Assembly (NCBI RefSeq): GCF_007995085.1
Contig: NZ_VOQS01000005.1
Location: 2,356,001-2,420,000 of the forward strand
Source: Paraburkholderia azotifigens
GTDB lineage: Bacteria; Pseudomonadota; Gammaproteobacteria; Burkholderiales; Burkholderiaceae
Length of the DNA stretch: 64,000 nucleotides
Direction: 5' to 3'
Shown here: in pieces, positions 26,348 through 35,818 of the stretch
Layout of the letters: each line of letters begins with the position of its first letter
Numbering within the stretch: the first letter of the stretch is position 1
Notes under the pieces: model-generated
What the model was told of the DNA's origin: nothing
Database searches by the model: none
What the model saw: only the letters and a program-made list of their open reading frames with translations
Position numbers and translations under genes: made by a program

Positions 26348-26535
26348 AAGGGTTAATACCAATAATTAAAGCGATATCAGTTAGACGCCAATTTTCATTA
26401 GAAAGATATCAGACCGCTTCGTACACTTTTCTTTTTCCATGATCCGCGATCACGACTTTCGCCATTCAGAAACGTTGCGCACGCAGCGTCGGATCGCCGG
26501 TTCAGCAAATCAGCACTTGCCTTCAGGAAGTAAGC
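26348..26535. promoter_or_regulatory. Divergent LysR/dehydratase control region
   Basis: An A/T-rich stretch in GC-rich surroundings. The octamer GATATCAG occurs twice in direct orientation, at 26373-26380 and 26405-26412, 32 bases apart (about three helical turns). GATATC is itself a palindrome. Paired sites on one face of the helix suit LysR tetramer binding. -35/-10 boxes not assigned. Confidence 0.45.
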
Positions 26536-28269
26536 ATGTCGGATAAGAAATCGAAGCTGCGCTCGGCCCAATGGTTCGGCACGGCCGACAAAAACGGCTT
26601 CATGTATCGAAGCTGGATGAAGAATCAGGGCATCCCCGATCACGAGTTCGACGGACGCCCGGTGATCGGCATCTGCAATACGTGGTCGGAACTCACGCCG
26701 TGCAACGCGCACTTTCGCAAGGTCGCCGAGCATGTGAAGCGCGGCATCTACGAAGCGGGCGGCTTTCCCGTCGAATTCCCCGTGTTTTCCAATGGCGAAT
26801 CGAATCTGCGCCCGACCGCGATGCTCACGCGCAATCTCGCGGCGATGGACGTCGAAGAAGCGATTCGCGGTAATCCCATCGACGCCGTCGTGCTGCTCAC
26901 CGGCTGCGACAAGACCACGCCCGCGCTGCTGATGGGCGCGGCGAGCTGCGACGTGCCCGCCATCGTCGTGACGGGCGGCCCGATGCTCAACGGCAAACTG
27001 GACGGCAAGGACATCGGCTCGGGCACGGCCGTGTGGCAGCTGCACGAATCGCTGAAGGCGGGCGAGATCGATCTGCACAAGTTCCTGTCGGCGGAAGCGG
27101 GCATGTCGCGCTCGGCGGGCACCTGCAACACGATGGGCACGGCGTCGACGATGGCCTGCATGGCGGAAGCGCTCGGCACGTCGCTGCCGCACAACGCCGC
27201 GATTCCCGCCGTCGACGCGCGCCGCTATGTGCTCGCGCACATGTCGGGCATGCGCATCGTCGAGATGGCGCACGAGGGGCTCACGCTGTCGAAGATCCTC
27301 ACGCGCGAAGCGTTTCTGAATGCGATCCGCGTGAATGCGGCGATCGGCGGCTCGACCAATGCCGTGATTCATTTGAAGGCGATTGCCGGGCGCATCGGCG
27401 TGAAGCTCGATCTGGACGACTGGGCGCGTATCGGCCGCAATACGCCGACTATCGTCGACCTGATGCCGTCGGGCCGCTTCCTGATGGAAGAGTTCTATTA
27501 CGCGGGCGGTCTGCCTGCCGTGCTGCGGCGACTCGGCGAAGCTGACCTGCTGCCGCATCCGGGCGCGCTGACGGCGAACGGCAAGGCGCTCTGGCACAAC
27601 GTGATGGACGCGCCGATCTACAACGACGAAGTGATCCGTCCGCTCGACAAACCGCTCGTGAAAGACGGCGGCATCCGCGTGCTGCGCGGCAATCTCGCGC
27701 CGCGCGGCGCAGTGCTGAAGCCGTCGGCAGCGACACCGGCGTTGCTGAAACATCGCGGCCGCGCCGTCGTGTTCGAGAACTTCGAGCACTACAAGGAACG
27801 CATCGTCGACGAAACGCTCGACGTCGACGCGAACTCGGTGCTCGTGATGAAGAACTGCGGGCCGAAGGGTTATCCGGGCATGGCCGAAGTCGGCAACATG
27901 GGCTTGCCGCCGAAGCTGCTGCGCCAGGGCGTGAAGGACATGGTGCGCATCTCCGATGCACGGATGAGCGGCACCGCATACGGCACGGTGGTGTTGCACG
28001 TGACGCCGGAAGCGGCCGACGGCGGCCCGCTCGCGGCCGTGCAGGACGGCGACTGGATCGAGCTGGATTGCGATGCGGGCACGCTGCGCGTCGATATCGG
28101 CGACGAAGAACTCGCGCGTCGCCTCGCGCAGCACACGCCGCCCGAGGCGCCCGCAGGCGGCGGTTACCAGCGGCTGTATATCGATCACGTGTTGCAGGCT
28201 GACGAAGGTTGCGATCTGGACTTCCTCGTCGGCTGCCGGGGCGCAGGCGTGCCGCGCCATTCGCATTGA
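26536..28269 (+). CDS. IlvD/Edd-family sugar-acid dehydratase (probable L-arabonate dehydratase)
   Basis: 577 residues. Removes water from an aldonate to give a 2-keto-3-deoxy acid, using a [2Fe-2S] cluster and Mg. Cluster ligands are placed as in characterised L-arabonate dehydratase, offset by three: Cys56 (SELTPCN), Cys124 (TGCDKTTP) and Cys197 ([11 protein letters not shown]). [24 protein letters not shown] and [20 protein letters not shown] are further family blocks. The neighbours (DapA-like dehydratase, semialdehyde dehydrogenase) fit the oxidative L-arabinose route to 2-oxoglutarate. D-xylonate or other pentonates remain possible. Start ATG 26536, divergent from the LysR gene. Confidence 0.9.
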   Translation: MSDKKSKLRSAQWFGTADKNGFMYRSWMKNQGIPDHEFDGRPVIGICNTWSELTPCNAHFRKVAEHVKRGIYEAGGFPVEFPVFSNGESNLRPTAMLTRNLAAMDVEEAIRGNPIDAVVLLTGCDKTTPALLMGAASCDVPAIVVTGGPMLNGKLDGKDIGSGTAVWQLHESLKAGEIDLHKFLSAEAGMSRSAGTCNTMGTASTMACMAEALGTSLPHNAAIPAVDARRYVLAHMSGMRIVEMAHEGLTLSKILTREAFLNAIRVNAAIGGSTNAVIHLKAIAGRIGVKLDLDDWARIGRNTPTIVDLMPSGRFLMEEFYYAGGLPAVLRRLGEADLLPHPGALTANGKALWHNVMDAPIYNDEVIRPLDKPLVKDGGIRVLRGNLAPRGAVLKPSAATPALLKHRGRAVVFENFEHYKERIVDETLDVDANSVLVMKNCGPKGYPGMAEVGNMGLPPKLLRQGVKDMVRISDARMSGTAYGTVVLHVTPEAADGGPLAAVQDGDWIELDCDAGTLRVDIGDEELARRLAQHTPPEAPAGGGYQRLYIDHVLQADEGCDLDFLVGCRGAGVPRHSH

Positions 28270-28280
28270 GGAGAGAGACG

Positions 28281-29870
28281 ATGAATCTGACGGGTGAACT
28301 GCTGATCGGCGCACGCACGCGGCGCGGCCAGGGCGCGGAGTTTTATGCGATCGACGCAGCAAGCGAGCAAGCGTTGCCGACGCCGAAGTACAACAGCGCA
28401 CAGGCAAGCGATGTGGACGAAGCGTGCGCACTTGCTGAAAGTGCATTCGACGTGTACCGCACGCTGCCCGCCGAGCAGCGCGCACGCTTTCTCGACGATG
28501 CCGCGGCGCGTATCGAAGCGCTGGGCGAAGCATTGATCGAACGTGCGATGAGCGAGTCGGGCTTGCCGCGCGCGCGTCTCGAAGGCGAGCGTGCGCGCAC
28601 CGCGAATCAGCTGCGCATGTTCGCGGCGCTCGTGCGCAGCGGCGATGCACTCGATGCGCGCATCGAGCCCGCCTTGCGGGAGCGGCAGCCGCCGCGCACC
28701 GATCTGCGTTTCCAGCGCATCGGCATCGGCCCTGTTGCCGTGTTCGGCGCAAGCAACTTCCCGCTCGCGTTCTCCGTCGCGGGCGGCGATACGGCCGCTG
28801 CGCTCGCAGCCGGTTGTCCCGTCGTCGTGAAGGCGCATCCCGCGCATCCGGGCACGTCGGAACTCGTGGGCCGAGCGATTCAGGAGGCTGTACGCCACGC
28901 GCAGTTGCCCGAAGGCGTGTTCTCGATGCTGTTCGACGCGGGCCACGAAGTGGGCGCGGCGCTCGTCGCGCATCCGGCGATCAAGGCCGTGGGCTTCACG
29001 GGTTCGCGTGCAGGCGGACGCGCGCTGATGGCGATTGCCGCCGCGCGCGCCGAGCCGATTCCCGTCTACGCAGAAATGAGCAGCGTGAACCCGAACCTGC
29101 TGATGCCTGCTGCACTCGACGCACGCGCCGATACGCTCGCGCGCGATTTCGTCGCGTCGACAACGTTGGGCTGCGGACAGTTCTGCACGAATCCGGGCTT
29201 GATGCTCGGCATCGCGGGCGAAGGTTTCGAGCGCTTCGCTGCGACGGCTGCTCAGACGCTCGGTGAAGCGGCGGCGGGCGTCATGCTCACGGGCGGCATT
29301 CTGTGCGCATACGAGGCGGGCATCGAACGCTTCGCAAAGAACCCGGCCGTGACGACGCTGGCGCGCGGCAAGGCGCCCGAAGCGGGCAGCCGTCGCGCGC
29401 AGGCCGCGCTGTTCCGCGTGAGCGCGCAGAGCCTGCTCGCTGATCACACGCTCGCCGACGAAGTATTTGGTCCGTGCAGCGTGCTGGTCGAATGCGCGGA
29501 TGCGCACGAGCTGCGCACGGTGCTGAACGGGATCGAAGGCCAGTTGACGATCACGCTGCATCTCGACGACGCCGATCAGCAAGCCGCGCAGTCGTTGCTG
29601 CCGATTCTCGAACGCAAGGCAGGCCGCATTCTCGCGAACGGCTTTCCGACAGGCGTCGAAGTGTGTGACGCGATGGTTCACGGAGGTCCCTTCCCGGCGA
29701 CTTCCGATGGCCGCAGCACGTCGGTCGGCACGGCCGCCATCGAGCGCTTCATGCGGCCCGTGTGCTACCAGAACCTGCCTGCCGCCCTCGTGCCCGAAGC
29801 GCTGCGCGACGCGAATCCGCTCGGCGTGCATCGGCGTGTCGCGGGACGGTACGAACGCACATCCGGCTGA
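28281..29870 (+). CDS. 2-oxoglutarate-semialdehyde dehydrogenase (NAD(P)-dependent)
   Basis: 529 residues from ATG 28281, preceded by GAGGAGAG. Oxidises 2,5-dioxopentanoate to 2-oxoglutarate, the last step of non-phosphorylative pentose breakdown. ALDH features: [20 protein letters not shown], cofactor loop [13 protein letters not shown], Glu265 (YAEMSSVNP) and catalytic Cys302 ([10 protein letters not shown]). The [11 protein letters not shown] and NP(N/G) patterns are typical of the KGSA dehydrogenase group rather than general ALDH. The gap to the dehydratase is 11 bases, so they are co-translated. An alternative is another aldehyde from sugar-acid breakdown. Confidence 0.88.
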   Translation: MNLTGELLIGARTRRGQGAEFYAIDAASEQALPTPKYNSAQASDVDEACALAESAFDVYRTLPAEQRARFLDDAAARIEALGEALIERAMSESGLPRARLEGERARTANQLRMFAALVRSGDALDARIEPALRERQPPRTDLRFQRIGIGPVAVFGASNFPLAFSVAGGDTAAALAAGCPVVVKAHPAHPGTSELVGRAIQEAVRHAQLPEGVFSMLFDAGHEVGAALVAHPAIKAVGFTGSRAGGRALMAIAAARAEPIPVYAEMSSVNPNLLMPAALDARADTLARDFVASTTLGCGQFCTNPGLMLGIAGEGFERFAATAAQTLGEAAAGVMLTGGILCAYEAGIERFAKNPAVTTLARGKAPEAGSRRAQAALFRVSAQSLLADHTLADEVFGPCSVLVECADAHELRTVLNGIEGQLTITLHLDDADQQAAQSLLPILERKAGRILANGFPTGVEVCDAMVHGGPFPATSDGRSTSVGTAAIERFMRPVCYQNLPAALVPEALRDANPLGVHRRVAGRYERTSG

Positions 29871-29939
29871 CGCGCAGTACGCCGGCCGATTGAGCGTAAA
29901 ACAGCCGGCGCATAACGATACACATTGGAGACATTGCAC

Positions 29940-31283
29940 ATGACCACACCTCACGCCAGCGCGCAGCAGGCCGTGCCCATCGCGGGCGCGGGCGCGGCGC
30001 TCGCCGACGAACAGCGGATCATGAGTCTGCTGGTTCGCCGGCTGATCCCTTTTCTTGCGCTGATTTACGTCGTCGCGTATATCGACCGCTCCGTCGTCGG
30101 CTTCGCGAAGCTGCACATGAACGCGGCCGTCGGCATCAGCGACGCCGCCTACGGCCTCGGCGCCGGGCTCTTCTTCATCGGCTATTTTCTGTGCGAAGTG
30201 CCGAGCAATCTCGCGCTCGAACGCTTTGGCGCGCGTGTGTGGTTCGCGCGGATTCTGTTCACGTGGGGCGTCATCACGATGGCGATGGCGCTCGTCAGCG
30301 GGCCGACCAGCTTCTACGTGCTGCGCTTTCTGCTCGGCGCGGCGGAAGCGGGTCTGTATCCGGGCATTCTGTACTTCCTCACGAAGTGGTTTCCGATGCG
30401 GCATCGCGCGCGCATCATCGGCCTGCTGGTGCTCGCGCAACCGCTCGCAGGGATTCTGACGGGACCGGTCGCGGGCATCGTGCTGTCGACGCATGGCGTG
30501 TTCGGCCTGTCGAACTGGCAGACGCTGTTCGTGCTGAGCGGTTTGCCCGCCGTGCTGCTGTGCGTGCCGACGCTGCGCCTGCTGCCCGAGTCGCCCGCCA
30601 ACGCAAAGTGGCTTCCGGCAGCGGATCGCGCGTGGATCGAACGCGAACTCGCCGCCGATAGCGCGTCGTACGGCCTGAAGTCGCACGGCAATCCGCTCGC
30701 CGCGCTGAAGGACAAACGCGTGCTGCTGCTCGCGCTGCTGTTTCTGCCGTTTCCGTTGAGCATCTATGGCCTGTCGCTGTGGCTGCCGACCATCATCAAG
30801 GCCTTCGGCGTCAGCGATGCAACCACGGGTCTGCTGTCCGCCGTGCCGTATCTGTTCGCCGTCGTCGGACTGTGTGTCGTGCCACGTCATTCGGATCGAA
30901 AGCGCGAACGGTACTGGCATATCGTCGTCGTGTCGGGCGTTGCGGCGATGACGATGGCGTTGAGCGCGTGGGCGCATTCGCCCGCGCTGCAATTCCTGTT
31001 CATCTGCCTGACCGCGTTCTCGCTGTATTCGATTCAGGCTGTGGTGTGGGCGCTGCCGGGGCAATTCCTGACGGGCGCGCGCGCGGCCGTTGGCATCGCG
31101 ACGATCAATTCGCTCGCGAATCTCGGCGGCTACGTGGGGCCGTACGGCATCGGTCTCATCAAGGATGCGACGGGCAGTCTTGCCGCCGGCCTCTATTTCC
31201 TGTCCGCGACGCTGCTATTCGCCGTCGTGATCACGTTCGTCGTGCGGGCGTCACTACCCGAACCGAAGGCCGCCGCGCGCTGA
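29940..31283 (+). CDS. MFS transporter, anion:cation symporter type (sugar acid uptake)
   Basis: 447 residues, twelve membrane helices, inner membrane. Start ATG 29940 with GGAG upstream. The N-terminal signature YVVAYIDRSVVGFAKLHM and AYGLGAGLFFIGYFLCEVPS mark the ACS/GudP-ExuT group that takes up glucarate, galactonate and similar acids with protons. The central loop (LPESPANAKWLPAADRAWIE) and the second half (LPTIIKAFGVSDATTGLLSA) agree. Lying between the semialdehyde dehydrogenase and DapA-like genes, it likely imports the pathway's aldonate. Exact substrate unproven. Confidence 0.88.
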   Translation: MTTPHASAQQAVPIAGAGAALADEQRIMSLLVRRLIPFLALIYVVAYIDRSVVGFAKLHMNAAVGISDAAYGLGAGLFFIGYFLCEVPSNLALERFGARVWFARILFTWGVITMAMALVSGPTSFYVLRFLLGAAEAGLYPGILYFLTKWFPMRHRARIIGLLVLAQPLAGILTGPVAGIVLSTHGVFGLSNWQTLFVLSGLPAVLLCVPTLRLLPESPANAKWLPAADRAWIERELAADSASYGLKSHGNPLAALKDKRVLLLALLFLPFPLSIYGLSLWLPTIIKAFGVSDATTGLLSAVPYLFAVVGLCVVPRHSDRKRERYWHIVVVSGVAAMTMALSAWAHSPALQFLFICLTAFSLYSIQAVVWALPGQFLTGARAAVGIATINSLANLGGYVGPYGIGLIKDATGSLAAGLYFLSATLLFAVVITFVVRASLPEPKAAAR

Positions 31284-31325
31284 TGCGGTTTGCCCACTCA
31301 ACTCATTTCTAGCGGAACACGAGCC

Positions 31326-32255
31326 ATGACCTCACAATCCACTGCACGCTATCGCGGCATTTTCCCCGTCGTCCCGACCACCTTCACCGAAACGGGCGCA
31401 CTCGATCTGGACAGCCAGAAGCGCGTGGTCGATTTCATGATCGACGCGGGCTCGGACGGCCTGTGCATTCTCGCGAACTTCTCCGAGCAGTTCGCACTGT
31501 CCGACGACGAGCGCGAAACGCTCACGCGCACGATGCTCGAACACGTCGCGGGCCGCGTGCCCGTCATCGTGACGACGAGCCATTACAGCAGCGCCGTGTG
31601 CACCGAGCGCAGCCGGCGTGCGCAGGAACAGGGCGCATCCATGGTGATGGTGATGCCGCCATATCACGGCGCGACGTTCCGCGTGCCCGAGACGCAGATC
31701 TACGAGTTCTATGCGCGGCTGTCGGATGGCATCGACATTCCCATCATGATTCAGGACGCGCCCGCGAGCGGCACGGTGCTGTCGGCGGCGTTCCTTGCAC
31801 GCATGGCGCGCGAGATCGAACAGGTGTCGTACTTCAAGATCGAAACGCCGGGTGCGGCCGCCAAGCTGCGCGAACTGATCCGCCTCGGCGGCGATGCAGT
31901 GGAAGGTCCGTGGGACGGCGAAGAAGCGATCACGCTGTTCGCGGATCTCAACGCGGGCGCAACGGGCTCGATGACGGGCGGCGGTTATCCCGACGGCATC
32001 CGTCCGATTCTCGAGTTCTTCCGCGAAGGCAAGCGCGACGAAGCCTTTGCGCACTATCAGCGCTGGTTGCCGCTGATCAATCACGAGAATCGCCAGACGG
32101 GTCTGCTCGCCGCGAAGGCGCTGATGAAAGAGGGCGGTGTGATCGCGTGCGAAAACCCGCGTCATCCGCTGCCGCCGATGCATCCCGACACGCGCGCCGA
32201 ACTGATCGACATCGCGCGTAGGCTCGATCCGCTGGTGCTGCGTTGGGGCAAGTAA
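31326..32255 (+). CDS. 2-keto-3-deoxy-L-arabonate dehydratase (DapA family)
   Basis: 309 residues from ATG 31326. Converts 2-keto-3-deoxypentonate to 2-oxoglutarate semialdehyde by dehydration and deamination-like rearrangement through a Schiff base. DapA-family blocks: RGIFPVVPTTFTETGALDLD, VPVIVTTSHYSS, PIMIQDAPASG, and SYFKIETPG, where Lys171 is the expected Schiff-base lysine (the number agrees with the characterised enzyme). The family includes aldolases with the same fold, so an aldolase role is the main alternative. Its neighbours, dehydratase and semialdehyde dehydrogenase, favour the dehydratase role. Confidence 0.85.
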   Translation: MTSQSTARYRGIFPVVPTTFTETGALDLDSQKRVVDFMIDAGSDGLCILANFSEQFALSDDERETLTRTMLEHVAGRVPVIVTTSHYSSAVCTERSRRAQEQGASMVMVMPPYHGATFRVPETQIYEFYARLSDGIDIPIMIQDAPASGTVLSAAFLARMAREIEQVSYFKIETPGAAAKLRELIRLGGDAVEGPWDGEEAITLFADLNAGATGSMTGGGYPDGIRPILEFFREGKRDEAFAHYQRWLPLINHENRQTGLLAAKALMKEGGVIACENPRHPLPPMHPDTRAELIDIARRLDPLVLRWGK

Positions 32256-32368
32256 CGAAGCAATAGCGCGATGCGCGTCGGCAGTGAGAAAGCAGGCGCG
32301 CAACACTCCAGCCAGCATCGAGTCGGACCGGACAGAGTTCACAGCAGGCAACGAAAGGAGGAGACAGA

Positions 32369-33691
32369 ATGGATGACAGGCTCACGGCAACAAGCGCGTC
32401 GGCGGCAGGCGCGACGCGCATGAATTATCGCTGGCACGTGCTGATCTGGCTGCTGCTCGGCGGGATCATCAACTACATGGATCGCGCGAGTCTTTCGATC
32501 GCGGCGCCCGGCATGATTCAGGATCTCGGCCTTACGCGCACGCAGATCGGCTTGCTCGGCACCGTGTTCGCGTGGACGTACGCGGTGATGCAGTTGCCCG
32601 CAGGCTGGATCATCGACCGTTTCGGCGCGAAGAAAGCGTATGCGATCGGGATGATCTGGTGGAGCGTCGCGACATGGCTGACGGGCGTGGTCGGCTCGAT
32701 CTCCGGGCTGATCGTGATGCGCGTGCTGCTCGCGGTTGGCGAAGCGCCGTGCTGGCCGACATCCGCGAAAATCACGGCCGCGTGGTTTCCCGGCAAGGAG
32801 CGCGGCTTCGCGACGGGCGTGTGGGATTCGTCGTCGAAATGGGGACCGGCGCTCGCGCCGGCCGTGCTGGTTGCGTTGATGATCGCGTTCGGCTGGCGCT
32901 CGCTGTTTCATGTGACAGGTGCTGTCGGCATCGCGTTCGCCATTCTGTTTCTGTTCCTCTATCGAAACCCGGCGCAGAGCAAGCGGCTGTCGCGCGAAGA
33001 GTTCGCGTACATCGAAGCGGGCGGCGGCGGGCATGAGCATTCGCTCGCGACGTCGTCGATCAAATGGCGCTCGCTGTTCGGGCATCGCAGCGTGTGGGGC
33101 ATGATTCTCGGCTACTTCTGCGCGATCTGGCTGTGGAATCTTTTCCTCGTGTTCCTGCCGCTCTATCTGCTCGACCGCTTTCATATTTCGCTTGCGCAGC
33201 TTGGCGTGTACGCGAGCATCCCGTGGTTCGGCGGTGCACTGGGCGAAATTCTGGCGGGCTGGATCGCGACGAAGCTGGTCGATCGTGGCGTGGCGTCGTC
33301 GATGGGCGCGAAGCGCGTCATCATCGTTTGCTGCTCGCTCGGCGCGGCTGTGTGCGCGATTGCGCTGCCGTTCACGCAGTCGATCGAGATGACGATCGTG
33401 CTGATGACAGTCGGACTCGCGTTCATTGCGGCGACGATCGGCAATGCGTGGGCGCTGGCGGCGGATATTGCACCGTCTTCGATGGTCGCGTCGGTCAGTG
33501 CGATCCAGAACTTCGGCGGCTATTTTGGCGGCGCGTTTTCGCCTGTGGCGGCCGGGTTCATTGTGGACCGCACGGGTTCGTACTCGCTTGCGTTTGTGAT
33601 CGGCGGTGCGATTGCGGGGTGTGCTGCGGTGTTTTACTGGTTTATGGCGCGGCAGCGGGTGGTGGAGGCGGCGGAGCAAACGGCCCGCTGA
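32369..33691 (+). CDS. MFS transporter, ACS family (second of the cluster)
   Basis: 440 residues with twelve predicted helices. The start ATG 32369 follows AAAGGAGGAG, a strong ribosome site. Signatures: IINYMDRASLSIAAPGMIQD, GLLGTVFAWTYAVMQLPAGW, DRFGAKKAYAIGMIWW, VLLAVGEAPCWPTSAKITAA. These belong to the hexuronate/galactonate/glucarate transporters. It ends the pentose/aldonate cluster just before the inverted-repeat element. Substrate probably a sugar acid. Confidence 0.88.
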   Translation: MDDRLTATSASAAGATRMNYRWHVLIWLLLGGIINYMDRASLSIAAPGMIQDLGLTRTQIGLLGTVFAWTYAVMQLPAGWIIDRFGAKKAYAIGMIWWSVATWLTGVVGSISGLIVMRVLLAVGEAPCWPTSAKITAAWFPGKERGFATGVWDSSSKWGPALAPAVLVALMIAFGWRSLFHVTGAVGIAFAILFLFLYRNPAQSKRLSREEFAYIEAGGGGHEHSLATSSIKWRSLFGHRSVWGMILGYFCAIWLWNLFLVFLPLYLLDRFHISLAQLGVYASIPWFGGALGEILAGWIATKLVDRGVASSMGAKRVIIVCCSLGAAVCAIALPFTQSIEMTIVLMTVGLAFIAATIGNAWALAADIAPSSMVASVSAIQNFGGYFGGAFSPVAAGFIVDRTGSYSLAFVIGGAIAGCAAVFYWFMARQRVVEAAEQTAR

Positions 33692-33829
33692 TGTCGAAGC
33701 CGGGCGCCGGTCGAGCGACGGGTGTGCGTTCATGTTGGACGCCCCTGTCGATGACGACGCATTATCTCCATCCATCGCGCGTTGCACGCATTTGAAACGC
33801 TGCAATTCTGCCTTTGCGGGTGCCTGCCT

Positions 33830-34518
33830 TTTTTGGGGTTTTTCGCTGGCATCCGCGATTTCGTATCGGTGCTGCATGCGTTGCCCCTGTGCGGGGCGGC
33901 ACCTACTTTTCTTTGCAGCGGCAAAGAAAAGTAGGCAAAAGAAAGCCGCTCACACCGCCAGTTCTGGTCATTGCCTGCGGGCCCCCAACGGGTCCCGCAC
34001 TCCGGGCGGCATCAACCTATTCAATGCCCGCTGCCAGCGCTCCTGGATTCGCATCCCCCACTTCACACCCCCGCGTCACGGACTCCGTTACCAGAAAGTC
34101 CACGGCCGCCCAGGTGGCAAACGGTGTGTAGGCCGTCGCGATCGACGTGCACCACTCCGGACTGAAAAGCGGGATCGGTGTCGTAGAAGCGCGAACGCGT
34201 AAGGTGCGACAAGCTACACACAGTTTGCCACCTGGGCGGCGCAGACCATTCGCTGCCGCTGGCTGCGCTACGGGAGACTGGAGAGGGGTATGCGCTTGGT
34301 TAGCAGGCTGGCAACGGGCGTGAAATAGCATGTTGCCGTCTGGAGTGCGGGACCCGTAGGGGCCCGCAGGCAAACACAAGAATTAGCGGGGTGAGCGGCT
34401 TTCTTTTGCCTACTTTTCTTTGCCGCTGCAAAGAAAAGTAGGTGCCGCCCCGCACAGGGGCGACGCTTGCAGCACCGCTAGGAAATCGCGGATGCCAGCG
34501 CAGCAAAAACCAAAAAAC
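33830..34518. repeat. Large nested inverted-repeat element (Burkholderia repeat family)
   Basis: Two arms of about 210 bases in opposite orientation: left 33830-34038 and right 34308-34518. They share long stretches, for example GGCATCCGCGATTT, CCCCTGTGCGGGGCGGCACC, GCAAAAGAAAGCCGCTCAC and GGGTCCCGCACTCC. Each arm carries a hairpin of CCTACTTTTCTTTGC and GCAAAGAAAAGTAGG (33902-33935; 34409-34442). The right end lies about 40 bases from the prpF stop. Small frames inside it are translations of the repeat rather than genes. No transposase is present, so this may be a mobile non-autonomous element or a REP-like transcription barrier between convergent units. Confidence 0.85.
34105..34240. repeat. 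Inner inverted repeat within the large element
   Basis: A 27-bp block at 34105-34131 (starting GCCGCCCAGGTGGCAAAC) recurs inverted at 34214-34240 with one mismatch, around an 82-base centre. With the outer arms, the whole region is a repeat nested within a repeat. Confidence 0.8.
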
Positions 34519-34560
34519 CAGAAAAACCAAAAATCGCGACTGCGTCGCAGACAAAAAACC

Positions 34561-35745
34561 TTATACCGCTGGCACGCGAATCCACCCCTCCATCAACACC
34601 CGCGCACTACGACTCATAACAGCCTTCTTCACAACCCATTCACCATCCACAAGAACGGCCTCAGCCCCAACCCGCAGAGTCCCGGAAGGATGCCCGAAGC
34701 GCACAGCTTTACGTTCTCCACCGCCGGCAGCAAGATTCACCAAAGTACCAGGAATAGCCGCAGCAGTACCAATAGCGACAGCAGCCGTGCCCATCATCGC
34801 ATGATGAAGCTTCCCCATCGAAATAGCCCGCACGAGCAGATCAACATCACCGCCAGAAACAGCCTTGCCACTAGAAGCAACATAACCAGCAGGCGCAGCC
34901 ACAAACGCGATCTTCGGCGTATGCTGCCGTTTCGCGATCTCATCGAGACTCTTGATCAGCCCCATCCTTAGCGCGCCATGCGCACGAATGGTTTCGAACT
35001 TCTTCAGAGCCGCGTCATCGCTGTTGATTGCGTCCTGCAACTCAGTACCCGTATAGCCAATCGCGTCGGCATTGACAAAGATAGTCGGAATTCCCGCATT
35101 GATCATCGTCGCCTTCAGCGTGCCGAAGCCGGGCACCTCAAGATCATCAACGAGATTCCCAGTCGGGAACATCGAACCCTCCGCGCCTTCTTCCTCGGCA
35201 GCAGGATCCATGAACTCGAGCTGCACTTCAGCAGCAGGAAACGTCACGCCATCGAGTTCGAAATCGCCCGTTTCCTGCACGGCGCCGTTGGTCATCGGCA
35301 CGTGCGCAATGATCGTCTTGCCGATATTCGCCTGCCAGATGCGCACGACAGCGACACCGTTGTCAGGCACGCGTTCAGGGTCGATTAGCCCGCCGCTGAT
35401 CGCAAACGGTCCCACGGCCGCCGACAGGTTGCCGCAATTGCCGCTCCAGTCGACGAACGGCTTGTCGATCGATACCTGACCGAACAGATAATCCACGTCG
35501 TGATCCGGCCTGCTGCTCTTCGCAACGATCACCGTCTTGCTGGTGCTCGACGTCGCGCCACCCATGCCGTCGATCTGCTTGCCATACGGATCGGGACTGC
35601 CGATCACGCGCAGCAGCAACGCATCGCGCGCGGCGCCAGGCACTTGCGCCGCTTCGGGCAAGTCCTTTAGCCGAAAGAACACGCCTTTGCTGGTACCGCC
35701 GCGCATGTAGGTCGCGGGTATCTTGATCTGAGGTGCGTGTGCCAT
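34561..35745 (-). CDS. prpF: 2-methylaconitate cis-trans isomerase
   Basis: 394 residues from ATG 35745, with AGGA upstream; a 38-codon upstream extension has no support. PrpF isomerises the 2-methylaconitate isomer made by AcnD so that it can enter the methylcitrate cycle. Family markers: KIPATYMRGGTSKGVFFR at the N-terminus, GSPDPYGKQIDGMGGATSST, VDWSGNCGNLSAAVG, and the late KIAFVAAPAGYVASSG segment. Last gene of prpB-prpC-acnD-prpF; the gap to acnD is 73 bases. Inverted repeat DNA begins about 40 bases after its stop. Confidence 0.94.
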   Translation of the reverse strand: MAHAPQIKIPATYMRGGTSKGVFFRLKDLPEAAQVPGAARDALLLRVIGSPDPYGKQIDGMGGATSSTSKTVIVAKSSRPDHDVDYLFGQVSIDKPFVDWSGNCGNLSAAVGPFAISGGLIDPERVPDNGVAVVRIWQANIGKTIIAHVPMTNGAVQETGDFELDGVTFPAAEVQLEFMDPAAEEEGAEGSMFPTGNLVDDLEVPGFGTLKATMINAGIPTIFVNADAIGYTGTELQDAINSDDAALKKFETIRAHGALRMGLIKSLDEIAKRQHTPKIAFVAAPAGYVASSGKAVSGGDVDLLVRAISMGKLHHAMMGTAAVAIGTAAAIPGTLVNLAAGGGERKAVRFGHPSGTLRVGAEAVLVDGEWVVKKAVMSRSARVLMEGWIRVPAV

Positions 35746-35818
35746 GTGTTGTGATCCTGATGTGAGTAGGGCGGCACATCGCGCGCCGCCCACATGGAAT
35801 GCATGAAAAGCGTCGGTC

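Noticed and set aside
26398..28752. A 784-codon minus-strand frame opposite the dehydratase
   Set aside because: Arg/His-rich shadow frame with no family match; the plus strand encodes a complete IlvD/Edd dehydratase.
28185..31064. A 959-codon minus-strand frame opposite the dehydrogenase and MFS genes
   Set aside because: Very rich in Arg, His and Gln with no domain; it is the antisense shadow of high-GC coding genes with clear families.
33814..34554. Several small frames on both strands around the inverted repeat (for example with GTYFSLQRQRKVGKRKPL)
   Set aside because: They are translations of the two repeat arms; the same peptide appears from both arms in opposite orientation, and there is no ribosome site.
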